The position numbers and the translations under genes were made by a program. A stretch of 64,000 nt of DNA from Dipylidium caninum (lineage: Eukaryota; Platyhelminthes; Cestoda; Cyclophyllidea; Dipylidiidae), in the NCBI GenBank assembly GCA_017562135.1, contig QEYB01001312.1, forward strand, positions 124,001-188,000. The letters run 5' to 3'. Under the pieces are notes generated by a model that saw only the letters and a program-made list of their open reading frames with translations, was not told the origin of the DNA and made no database searches. Of this stretch, positions 23,704 through 35,100 are shown one piece after another (position 1 is the stretch's first letter; each line of letters opens with the position of its first letter).

Positions 23704-26701
23704 GCCGAGCGGGCCCGTAATGGACACTCAGGTTGGTCGTAAAAATCCTTATCGCTCTGTTGTCATTTCCGTGTCGGGAGAAGGCAGTCAGCAGGACGTC
23801 TTTTGCAGTCGCGACCTTCACGCATGAGTCCCCTTCGGTGTGTTGAAAAAGGTATTGCCCGCGTCACGACGCCCACGTGACTTGTCGCCCTGCTGGACTA
23901 GCAAGACTGGACTGGACTGCCCAAAAGCCGTGGGGCGCTGCCACGGGAAATGCGGAAGACGGTGGATTGCTGGGGCCAGAGACGCCTTGGAATCCTCCTA
24001 TGCAGCCGAGGCGACCCGACGAACCGTCATTTCGTCGAGCAGTCCACCACTTCCCCGCGAGGCGGCGAATCGGCAGCTGGGAGGCCATGCCCACCCGCCG
24101 AATCGGCAGTCCCGATTCCGTGCAGCCTCGCATCTCCGTGGCACAGCTGTACCCGATCAACGCTGGCATCCCACAAGCGATGGAGAATGGGGCGTGCTGC
24201 CTGCATCCGAACACCCACTCCGTGTTCGCAAGCTCGGATGGTGAAGCTGGCGTAACGGGCTCGCGTGTTCCCCATGGAGAAGCCTGCCACCCGTACTTCA
24301 GACTACTTGGCATCTCGTCACGGGGCGGGACCAGCATGGCAGGTTGGAGATGACCGTTGGGTCCCTTTCGGGCGGGACTGGAGGCGGCACCGAGTGGAAG
24401 AGCTTTGGACGGCGCTGGAGGAACTGGCAGCCTTGGCCAGTGCCAGGGATCTGTCGTTTGTCGTCTGAGACACTGTGCCTCTCGGTGTGATTGCGACTAA
24501 TCGTTCTGGTCGTGTTGGGGAGGCGGACGACAATGCCTGGCCCTCTAATCGTCGCTCCACTCGGTGTCGAGCTAGCCTAAGGCAGCGGTGTTTGCGTCCA
24601 CGCCTTTCGCAATCCTTCTCAAACTCTGTCCGTCCGGACCACAGACTTTGAGGAAAACCATGCGGCGAGAGCGGCGGCAAGAAGTGAGGCTCGATAAGCT
24701 GTTCGGACGGCATCCACCCGCGCCCTGGACCTGTTTCAAGCCCGCGCTCACTGCCTCCTCCTGCTCAACGCCGTGGCAACAGCGAGCTGGCCGGTCGCTT
24801 GGAAACCTCATCTTGCGAGTGCGCGGGGCCCGGAGACCTTCGGTGGCGGGTGAAGGCGGCCTCGAGGCGAGGCGAACCAGCTTCTCGATAGGTCGGTTTT
24901 TGGCCCGGCGTGGTTTCCGCGTCACAGCCGCGGAGGCGCCCCGAGGGAGGAGGCTCGTGGCCATTTACCCTCGAAAGTTTCGGCCCTTGATTGTAACGTG
25001 CCTTTGGAAAGGTTTTGCTAACGTCGACTGCGCCGGTGGCGGCATCGTGTGACCCAAATTAGTCCGGGCCCCCTGAACCCCGTTGCATCCGCCTGGACCC
25101 TTAATTAAAATGGAATGACAGCCGGCTGCCGCAGAACCACGTGGGGCGCTCGGCGACCTCATCGCGCCATACCAGCGGTCACTGTGCCTAGGCCCGGTCG
25201 TGCGCTGTTCTCAAGAAGGCGAGAGCGGTCGCCTGAGGGCAGACACTTCCACTTCGCCCCAGTGATTCACCTCGAGTGCCCCCATCGTCGGGGTGATCAG
25301 AGCCGCTCCTCGAAATATAGCGGCGCCGAGAGACTGGAGAATTGGCCTCAGCACAAATCTGAGCTGCAACGATCGCCCCATCCTCGCATCTGCGGTCGTG
25401 GATTGGTCGAGGCAATGGACAGACGAAAAGGCGGACTGACAAGTTAAAAGGTGTGTCTACCGAAACAACGCCGCTCACGCACACGAAGCTGGCGGTGTCG
25501 GGCTGATTGTGACACCTCGTGTCAGTGTTGAAGCAAGGGAGATGGAGGGGATGAGGACGGGGACGGGCACTGGATGGCTGCGGTGGCTGTCACTCGCGTT
25601 TCCTGGTCAACACGCCGCCAGCAAGTGCCCGCCCTCGCCCCCTCCCCGCCCTCGACCATTGCTCTGCCCGCGAATCGCGGGGAGACACGATAGACCCCCG
25701 CGTCCAGACTCGATCGCTCCGCCAACGGTGACGAGGCACCCGGGAAGACGTGTCAAAGCAGTAGCATCCTGAGGAAGGCGTTACCCTCGACCTCTGGACA
25801 CTCAGGGGCTCCAAGTGCCTCATGAACCGGCGTAAAGTAGGCTTCTGACTCGAAGGACCTTCTCACCGACCCTGCCGGCCGTCTGCTCGCCGCCGCGCAA
25901 GTGTCGGCTCGGCAACTAGGCGATTGCGGGTTCTCTCGGCGGGTGGACGTTACGTTTTCGCTAACTTATTCAAAGCCCCCGACCTACACTTTTTCCTATT
26001 GTTTGCACCTTTACTTTTGACTTGGTAGAAAATTATGCCCTTTAGTTCATTGCTTTTATTTGCCCCAATGTGAGGATGAAAGAACAAAGCAATAAGGCAT
26101 TACAAGCAAAAGAGCGGCAATGCGCAGCAGATTGGAATGAAATCTCGAGGAAAGAAAAACAGTGTCTCCAGAATGGAGGTGTCACGTTTCTGTCTCGTGA
26201 TTTTTCACTGAAAAGCGCCCAAAGATCCGGCTGTCGTCCGGCCGAAGCCGACGGGACCCACTTCACTCGAGGCCATCGTCGCTTCTCGGATCGGCGGAGC
26301 ACAAGACGCGGCGTTTGCGAAATAAGGATGGTCAGTTGCCGACGCGACGGTTATGGCTTCGCGAGTTCCACACCTCTGCCACCTGAAACACCATGAAGAC
26401 ACGGCAAATCTTCTCGGCTGTTTGCAGTTCCCTCTGTGAGTGCCGGCGACAATTGCTGACACCGCCACTCCGCGCCTTTTCCTGGTGTGAGACCAGGTCG
26501 CACTGGTCTGGCGTCGACGCTGCATCCAGCGGGACGAGACAACCGACAGGGCAGAGCTCCTCGTTGGCCGTGAAGCCCTACCGTCCCGGCCCCTGGGAGC
26601 CTCTCTTTGCGCGCGATCACACACTTTCTCACGACGGCGGACGGGGACCTCACAACAGAGGTAGCAACTTCGGCAGCAGGAAGTGGCACCCTCCGCGCAG
26701 T

Positions 26702-26731
26702 ACCGCACCGCACCGCACCGCACCGCACCGC
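26702..26731 (+). repeat. CACCG pentanucleotide repeat
   Basis: Six tandem copies of the ACCGC pentamer. Confidence 0.93.
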
Positions 26732-28161
26732 CCTCACCTCCCCCCTCACTCGCGAGGGTGGTGGAGGTCGTCATGGCGCCTATTCTACCGCCTCTGCGCG
26801 GGTGCGGGGGGGGGGGGAATTCAGCCTCGGTGGAGGTGGCGCTGTCTCCTGTCTGGTCTCTGCCTCTCCGCCTTCCCGGGCTCATGCTCTTCTACGCGGC
26901 TGTCCCCTTGACAGCCTGATTGTCGGAGCAGAGGTCTTGTGGTCGTTCACGGGGTTAAACTTAAACTTCATCCCCAGTAACTCGCGCGTGGTCGACGGTT
27001 TCTACGGCCGCCCTCAGAAGTGACTCGCGGAGCGTCTTTGGCGGCAACCGGCGCTGCCTCTTGAAGCCAACTGATCTCGGGTTCCCGTACGCGTTCCCAT
27101 CTCGCGTACATTTGTAAAGGCTGCCGAACATGTTTGACAGAGGCGCCGTCAAGCCGCTCCAACTGACTCCCACGCCGCCGCATCGGTCTCTCGGGATTGC
27201 GTCCAACTCGGCGGGGCGCTCCATCGCCTGGAACAGAACATCTCCTTCTCGCAATGACGTGAATTCTTCCTGCCCCTCAGTTAACTGCGAACCGTAAGCG
27301 TTGAAACGGTTTCCGAAGAAAGCGGTCGCCGAAGATTCCGCGAAGTGGTGCGTCGTGGAACATCATCTCTAGACGGTGAATCCAGCAGCGCAAGTCCTTG
27401 CACATTCCCCCTTCGTAGCCACCACGTTATCATTTTTCTACTCGGTGATGCCATTTTGCGTCAGTCGGGGTTTCCTTGGGCTCCCTTTGGTGGTTCGAGC
27501 TCGTGCACTGGGTAGATGTGGAAGCAGGACGGCCATCTTTGAAAAAAATTGCTTCTGAGGACAGTCCGCCGGTCAGCGTCGTTCCAGCGACCGATTTTTG
27601 GAGCAGTAATTTTACAGCGGACTCCTCTCCGACACCACCGCTGGGACGATCCAAGAGTGCGTCGTTTGGTGCCACGTGACTCTCCCCGGAAAGTCCTTGC
27701 TGGCACTTCACCGTCCATCGAGGTCTCCTGCCTCTACGGTGGCTTTGGGAGGATGAGAGGGTTGGTACCAGGCCTCCACGAAGACATCACCGGCGCTGAA
27801 TGACACGAACCTCGGCCTGGGCTTTGCCGTGGCGGTCGCGTGGGTAGTCGAGTCTGAGGCGGGTCGCCGCGAGGCCCTGGGGCTTCTCTTACTTCGCAGT
27901 GGACATGATAGAATATGAGGCTGTTTACCGTCCACATATGTGAAATCTCCCAAGAAGGCTCGTGAGTCCGACGACCCTTCGAGTGGTGGTTGATGGCTAT
28001 CGATAATATTTGTCATTTCCTGATGGATACAAGGGAAATGCAGTGGAATGAATTGGGAAGTGAAGCTCTTCTCGGCTGTTAGAGAATCCCTTCAGGGGCA
28101 ATGGCACTGTGTAGACGGAAAGACAGAGGTGGAGCGAACAGTAACCGCTTCTGGCAATCAC

Positions 28162-28519
28162 TTAATAAATGGCAGCTAAAGCAGGCCTCTCGCACCTCTT
28201 CGGCGCTGGCTACAAAGGCGTTAAATAACGAGGAAAATTCTGACCGATGAAGCGGCGTCACCGACTGTGGCCAAAGTGGGCGACCAGAGCACCAGAGCGA
28301 GGCAAAAAGACGCCGCCTTGGCGCCCAGGCCAGGCGGTGGAGGCGGTGGAGGTAGTCGAGGCGCCAAGGTGACGTGATGGAGCCGTCAGCCGTCAGCCGC
28401 CAGCCAGTAAGTCGGCCAGTTCGGCCAGTGGGGCACAGCTCAGAGAGGCTGTTCGTCGTGTGACGCTCGAGTTGCCTGCTCGACCACGCAGAGCTGCCTC
28501 ACGGAGTGCTGACCCGTGG
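28162..28519 (-). repeat. Right arm, block B, of large inverted duplication
   Basis: Inverse of 12226-12565. The match starts at ttaataaatggcagc and ends near gagtgctgacccgtgg. A few substitutions and small indels distinguish the copies. Confidence 0.88.
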
Positions 28520-30051
28520 TCTGGTCGCCCTATCGTCTGGTGCCTCGGAGACAGCCGGTCGGTGGAGGCGACTGACTTGACGGCACACACGCAGACGCAG
28601 ACAGACTCGTGGGAGAGAGAAGAGTTGCCGAGCAGAGGAGAGGAGAGGGAGAAAGAGTTGGTGGAAGGGTCGAATGTCAAATGCCAGACGCAAAAGGACA
28701 GCGTCCCCTTCCCCCTCCCTCCGCCCTCCTCCTTCACCACCAGCATCCTTTGATCGCCGCCTCCTGCGGGTGGCGCAGAGCCGAGAATGCAACGCGGCGG
28801 GGATGTTCACAGCCACAGCCAGAGGCACAGGCACAGGCTTCATCGTCGGCGAGGCGCACGAACACACACACACACACACGCACACACAAAAACACACACA
28901 AACAAACATAGACACGCCAGCAGACACAGAGAGGCGGCGCATGGGAGCGGTGAAGCGGGGACTAAGCCCGTCTCCACGTCCCCCTCCATGGGAGTGGCAG
29001 GAAGGGCGCGGTCGGCCGGCAGATGTTTGGCAACTCGGTCGGTCGGTCGGCCGGGTGAGGAATCGGTTGGCCGGTTGGTCGGTTGGTCGACTGCAAGGCG
29101 GCAGTTGGGAGGCGGAGGTGGGGGTGGGGGATGCCCAGAAGTGGCGCAGACGAGGGTGGTAGAGGCGATTGCCCGGCGTGGCCTCCACGACGAAGACCGC
29201 CTGGTCGAATGCCAGTCGCTCGGTGTGTTTCGCGACCGTTGAACGAGGCGGCGATTCGCCTCAATCGGCGTACTTTAAGGTGCGACATTCCCGCGTCCTT
29301 GAAGTCTTCCCTCCACCGACCTGCTCCATGGTGACACGTGCTGCGTCCACAGCAGTTGTGCTGTTTGCTGACGCCGAACTCGCCTGAAGAATGGTCTCCT
29401 TCGCCACGCGGTGTGTTGTTTGACGCCACGGGACGACGAGTTGGCGAGACGAAGAGCCGACTGTGACGGTGACGATGACGGTTACTAGGCGAGGAGGTGG
29501 TGGGGAGCGGCTTGCGAAAAGAGTCCTGCCTTGAGTGCGTTTGTGCATGCCACCGCATCCGCCACCGCCACCGAGTGCACATTGGCCAATGGGCAGACGG
29601 CCAACTGGGCTCTTTCCACTTGTCTTCCTCAGGCACTTTGGCAAAGTGCCCTCAGAAGTCAGCCAAATATGCGCCCGGCGGGGCGGGGGAGTGGTGAGGG
29701 GGAGGGGGGCGGAAACAGCGCCTTCAGTCGCCTATTTATAGACGGACGACGTGAATTGGCGCACGCACCGCTCGTGACGTGGTTAGGCAGTCGCGTGGGA
29801 GCGTGGGCGCAAGGAAGTAATGGCACACAAGGGGCGCAGCGATCGCCCATTCCCGAGACACGACTGCTTGGACACGAGGTGATTGGAGGGGGCTGGGCGG
29901 GAGGTGGAGGCGGTGAGTACAAGCCATAGATTTATCTGAGAACGTTGTCGCAACGTCAAAAGGAGAGCAGTTGCGAGTGTACACACCAATGGTTTCCGCA
30001 CATCACCTCCCCTCCACTCACCCTCAACCGACCACGCAACACCACACACAT
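28520..30051. other. Right-arm-only 1.5-kb segment
   Basis: This segment lies between blocks B and C of the right arm and has no counterpart in the left arm, where B and C touch. It contains a CA-rich repeat (28861-28908) and GGTC/GGTT repeats (29036-29090). It has no recognised coding sequence and no terminal inverted repeats or target-site duplications that I could see. Confidence 0.65.
28861..28908 (+). repeat. CA-rich repeat
   Basis: An imperfect CA dinucleotide tract within the 1.5-kb segment unique to the right arm. Confidence 0.93.
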
Positions 30052-32175
30052 GCCCTTCTCCCTCGTCTTCCTCCTGGTCCTTCTCCTCCTCCTCTTCCTC
30101 TTCCTCTTCCTCCTCCGCCTCCTCGTCCAGCGGGCCGTTTGCAGTTGTGGTGGAAAAGAGAGAGAGAGAGAGAGTGAGAGAATGGGCAGAGTGAGAGGAC
30201 GGCTCCTCACCCACCCGCCCGCCCGCCCGCCCGCCCACTCGCCCCCACTTGTGCCCCTGTCAGCTGCAACAGCGCAATCACGCCACCCCTCGCCCCATGC
30301 TGAGGCGAGGTCGGGTTGACAGCGCGACCCGTGGAAAAGAGGTGGAAGCGCGAGGACCTCAATGAGCGCACCACCCTCAACCTCAAGGGAACTGCCAACT
30401 CCACGAGTGCCACGTGTCGGCCTCGAGGACTCGGGAAGGTGTGAGCGGGACACTGGGACGGCGTGGCGGAGGGGCCGGAGGTTCACGGATCAGCCAGTCA
30501 TCTCGTTTGTGGCCACCCTCACACCCTCGTGAAAATCACCTCAAATATCGCCGCAGGGGGAGAGGGGGAGGGGGGGAAACAATCGCCAACCCAGCGGAAC
30601 ACCACAATGCGAGGAGTATGCGAAGTGTGGAGGGACGACGGACCTGGCAGCCAGCCAGCCAACCAGCCAGCCAGCCAGCCGCTTTCCTGGTGGGGAGCTC
30701 GCGGCCCCGGGGCCGCCTGCCTCACAAAACCCACCGAAGCGGTCATGTGGCGGGGCACGAGGGCGTGGGGGGCGCGAGGCGGCCAGAGTTTGGGCCAGCG
30801 CCACGCAAGGAAAATGCGACTACGCTCAGGTCGGTGGTGGTGGCCGTGCGTGCCTGGTGTTGCACCTGCATTCACCCGTGCAGTCTGGCCACACAACCGC
30901 ACGGTCGCCGACCTGCACACTCGTCCTGTGCACTGCGGATGGGCGCGCGGGACACCGCCACCACCTGCCAGGCATTCAGGCCAGAGGCCGTGTTGAGGAC
31001 GTTCGCAGCGTTGAAGGCGGATGGCCAACCGCGGAGCAGCTGAACTGCGCGGCCTGTGCGTGCGATGGGCGTGAAGCCTCCGCCCTCTGCAACCGCGTCC
31101 ACTGGCACGCGGTGTGCTGGGTGGTCACTTGGCGCAAGACCGGACCCAGACGCGGTGGCGATGCGATATCGAGGAACTCGGCTGGCTGGTGGCCACACCC
31201 TTCCAAGTCACAGCCTGACAGGAGTTTGCCCGAGCGATGCGCGACGAGAGACGAGAACGCGAGGACAGAAGAAGAAGAAGAAGAAGAAGAAGAGGAGGAG
31301 GAGGAGGAGGAGGAGGAGGAGGAGGAGGAGGAGGAGGAGGAGGAGGAGGAGGAGGAGTAAAACCTGTCCCTGTGTTCACGCAGGCAGTGGAGAAAAGAGG
31401 CGAGGAGACTTGCCACCGCGCACAGGGTGGCGAGGTGGAGGTGGGGGTGGGGGTGGAGGCGGAGGAGGAGAGGAAGTGTAAGGAAGGCAAATCTCCAACT
31501 GCCTGGAGGTCTTGGCCCAGAAGGCACGCAGCTTGAAACACTCCGACGCCCCGATTGGGGAAAGGAGGGCGAGGAGGAGAGAGGCAGGGGGAGGAGGAGA
31601 GGGAGTGAGAAGCATTTTCCACGCCAGTGGTGAAGGAGTCGAAGAAGAGAGGCAGACGGCGGACAAGGGAGCGGCGGCGAGAAATCCGACGCCCACTCGT
31701 CGTCATATTCATCGTCTTCCTCGCCCTCCTCGCCCTCCTCCTCCTCCTCATCCTCCTCCTCTCCTGCTCCTCGACCGCCGAAAGGAGGCGGTAATCTAAT
31801 TGGAGGCGAAAAACCCAACTGCCTGCCCGCCTGTCTGCCTGGCGTCGGGCAGGCCAAGGTCACAGGGGAAGGGGAGGGGAAAATGAGGGTTTTCTGCCCA
31901 CAAGGCGACCCAATAATGGGCAGAGTAAAGGAAGTGGAGAGATAACGAGGCTTGGCGTTTTCTGTCTCCCCGAGAGTGATAAACGTGGTGGAGGTGGGTG
32001 AGGAAAAGGGAGGTGGAGGAGCACTTGAATTAGACAAGTCACTTGCAGACGCAACTCTCACTCCGACGGGATGCCATGCCAGCGTGAGAAGGAAAAACTG
32101 GGGAGGTGGATGAAGCCCCCGCCAGGACGGTGGTTCACCGACTTCCCCAAAGCTGCTCCAGACGCGAGAGTCACG
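30052..32175 (-). repeat. Right arm, blocks C and A, of large inverted duplication
   Basis: Inverse of 12163-12229 followed directly by the inverse of 9168-11197. At the junction near 30150-30160 the AG repeat that mirrors the SEC13 acceptor tract runs straight into the ccaccacaact block, so the SEC13 terminal exon is missing. The long open frame on the minus strand here (30976-32208) is a translation of the GGA/GAA tract and its flanks, not a gene. Confidence 0.9.
31268..31357 (+). repeat. GAA then GGA purine tract, right arm
   Basis: GAA triplets followed by GGA triplets, the reverse-complement partner of the tract at 9984-10075. The lengths of the two sub-tracts differ slightly between arms. 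Confidence 0.95.
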
Positions 32176-35100
32176 ATCTCCGACGGTCGATTCAGTCTGA
32201 TTGTACAATCAATTTCGGCATGTGGATGCCCGATGCACCACCGGTGGTTACGGCAGCTGCTCTCCACTGACGTGGCTCGTCAACGACCGCTTGGATGGCA
32301 TTGGGAGAGACGACGCAGGGTCAAGCTGTCACGAAAGCCGGAGACTTCTTTGCCTCACACCTGTGGCAGATGAGGCTGCGGCGGACCTAGAGAGGATGCT
32401 ATTCCAGGGGTTTCGGACGATGGAGACTTCGCGTCGCGGCGGCCTCGTGAGCACGTGGAGTACATGGCTCTGCGGCCCTCCCCTGCTCGGATGCGCTTTG
32501 GTCTCGACTCACTCATGACCCTTCAACTTTGCCTCTATTCGCTGACTGCGGCAGCGGCGTTTTCCTCGCCGCCTCTCACGCGTCTCTTCCGCCTCTTTAA
32601 CGTCGCCCAGACGCCTTCCCGCACGTCGAGGCGCACAGATGCAACAGCTACGCCTCGACCAAAAGTCCGGCGCCCGAAATTCGACCCGCCAGTGGGCTTC
32701 GGCCCTAACTCGTTTGGTGCTCCAACTCTTGTGAAACCGTCGCCTCTTGCCAAATTTAGAGTCCGCTTCCCCAGAACCGATACGTGTGGGCAGAGCGCGG
32801 CGGGAGACCCCGACGTCGGCTGAGACGAAGATATTTTTATGCGGCGAAGTCAAATTTTTACCACGATTCACTCCGACTTGGCCCATTTGACGTCAAGTTG
32901 GGAGGGAGCGGGTTAATTAAGCGCCCTTTGTTTATACCCGCAGCCAGGGTAATGTTAGGCTGAAAATGCCCGAGACATGCAGCCGTAAGGACAGGTTTAT
33001 TAATTCGAATAAGGCGTCTGCTCCTCAGCCGACCATTGTTTATGCGTCTGGAGGTCGAGCGCAGTCGTAAACACGGGCCTCGCCGTCAGCCGCTTCTCTT
33101 CGGCGCGTTCATTGAGGGGGCTGATTTGAGAAAACACCTCCTCCACCCCCGCCGCCCCCGCATTTAGCCCTCCGCCCCCGTGAAACCCAAAATGTGTTTA
33201 TGTGTGTTTTGCTTCTCATCCGAAATGACTTGCTGCCATTTTTGGGACACTTCGTAGGACTGGAGTTGGGTCCTCTACTACACTCCTGCTCGAAGCCAGT
33301 CCTACGCGCGCAGGCCTCCAGAGCCCGCGGTTTGAACTCGGACAAGCGGCCTTCACGCAGTAATTAGAAATGCAGCCGCTAGGTGACATCGCATCAGTGG
33401 CCGTTAGCCTTTTTCATTGTTGGCTATTTCAATTTGCCGGGGGAAATCGTTTGCATGCGCCAGATAGGGGGACGTCCGAGGGAAGACGCGGGGACGGAGA
33501 GGAACCTGAGCACATTGGCGGTCTCTCGTACGAGCCAGAAGGCCTCCACGCCCCCCCCCTCCTTTCATCTCTCTCCGCCCTCGTGGCATTCATGGCATTT
33601 GGGCCATCCGCCCGTGGAAGAGACGATGGAGCACTCCACTCGGACCCCATGATTCCTTGACTGCTCACAGCCCCACACGCTCTCCCGTCTGTTGCCGCTC
33701 GGACCTCGGGTTGCATTAAATTTTGACCTTCTGGTAACGGGCGGCGGGGCCGTGGACTCGCCGATTTTGGCTTCACCTGCCTCCTTCAGGTAGGCTGGGC
33801 GGGGACAGGCGGTGCTAAATCTTTGTCCTTTCGGCCACCTGCCCCGTGCTGTTTCATCCTTCTCCATGTGGTGCCCTGTCGCTAGTGTACTCCGTCGTCC
33901 CCTCAGAGATGCCTCGTTAGGCCCGCAACGACTCTTTCTGTAGTATAATTGGCTCCCACGGCGCGGAGAGAGACACTCTCGCCCGTGAATCATGTCATGA
34001 CGCATCGGAGAGCATAAATCCCGAGGTCGCGGGACCCACATTTATCTCTTCACGGGGGCGTTGACCTCACAGCATCACCCTAACTCCAGAGATAACGCCG
34101 GTCAGGGCGGGCGGGGTGGGGGCGGTGATAGGGGCTGCGGCGGGGGGAGGGACTGTCATACGTTCTTACCGCTCAACCACATCTGGCGCTGGGGGTTGGG
34201 ACGCAGCTGACTGCATGTACACACCGCAGCAAGGCCCCGAGCCCATTGGCAGCCTCGGCGTCCCCGACTTCGACGCGCCTGGCGGGGAGTTCACTTGGGC
34301 ACGACTGGTGACTCAACGAAACATCTTGAGTGACCGGCAGCGCCACTTCCCCCTACTTCCGCATGAAATGCCTTCAAAATAGTCGTAGTGTAGACATGGG
34401 ACGGCCGCCGGTGGCGCGGGACGGCGCTCTAATTTACGCCAGAGACCTCAACACCCTCATTTTGCCCAATGCCTGACCAACAGACTTCTGGTGCTTACTT
34501 AATGCCTACTTTTATCTCCGGAAGTGTGTCGGACGGTCTCGGAAGGCAAAGGAGGGCTCGTTAGTCGCCGGGGGGAACGCGATCCTGGCACTGGCTTCAC
34601 TTTGTGCCGAAGTAGCGGTGACTTAAATCTCCACCTCAACCATTTCCGTTTCGCGACGACGGCGAGGCGGCAAACGGGCGACGGCGGCTCGAGCGGGGAA
34701 GAGGGCTGGCTTTCTGCTGCCAGTTTGCGGAGACGGCGAAAGTCGTCCTCTTGCCCGCATTCCCGCCCCTGATACCCGCCAAATAGTCCTCCGATTTTCT
34801 TCGTCGCCCTCTTTGTTCGCGGTGGAAACTACAGGGCGAAGGCGAGAAAGGTGAAGAGAACCGAATTTTTGTGGGAGATTGGATTGTCAGGCCAATGAGG
34901 AGATTACTTTGAGCCACCTCTTCCGTTTCACGGGAACTTTAGCGATATTTTGGTGGCTCTGGCCGGGAGTTACGTGTTCTCGACCCTCGGCAGTGCTAAG
35001 AGTCGTAGGTGCGCTGAAAAATCGGGCTTGCCATGTGTCTTGACTGCCGCCTTGCAAACCGATTCTAAGCAGTCGCACACCGCTCCCCGCCGCCCGGTCA

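Larger units (their letters stand above)
12566..28161. other. Spacer between the inverted arms, no supported gene
   Basis: GC-rich DNA with many overlapping open frames on both strands. That is expected where stop codons are rare, and none matches a protein family I recognise. Landmarks are a TG repeat (16137-16158), G-rich clusters (15185-15226, 18482-18503, 19338-19366), an 18-base G run (20583-20600), a GGA tract (23641-23703) and a CACCG pentamer repeat (26702-26731). Around 23860-24350 both strands are open for about 157 codons, possibly an old repeat. No tRNA, rRNA or transposon terminus was found by eye. Confidence 0.6.

Noticed and set aside
30976..32208. 410-codon open frame on the minus strand
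   Set aside because: It translates the GGA/GAA tract and its flanks in the right arm (long Ser or Pro runs). The equivalent frame is broken by indels in the left arm, and there is no family match.
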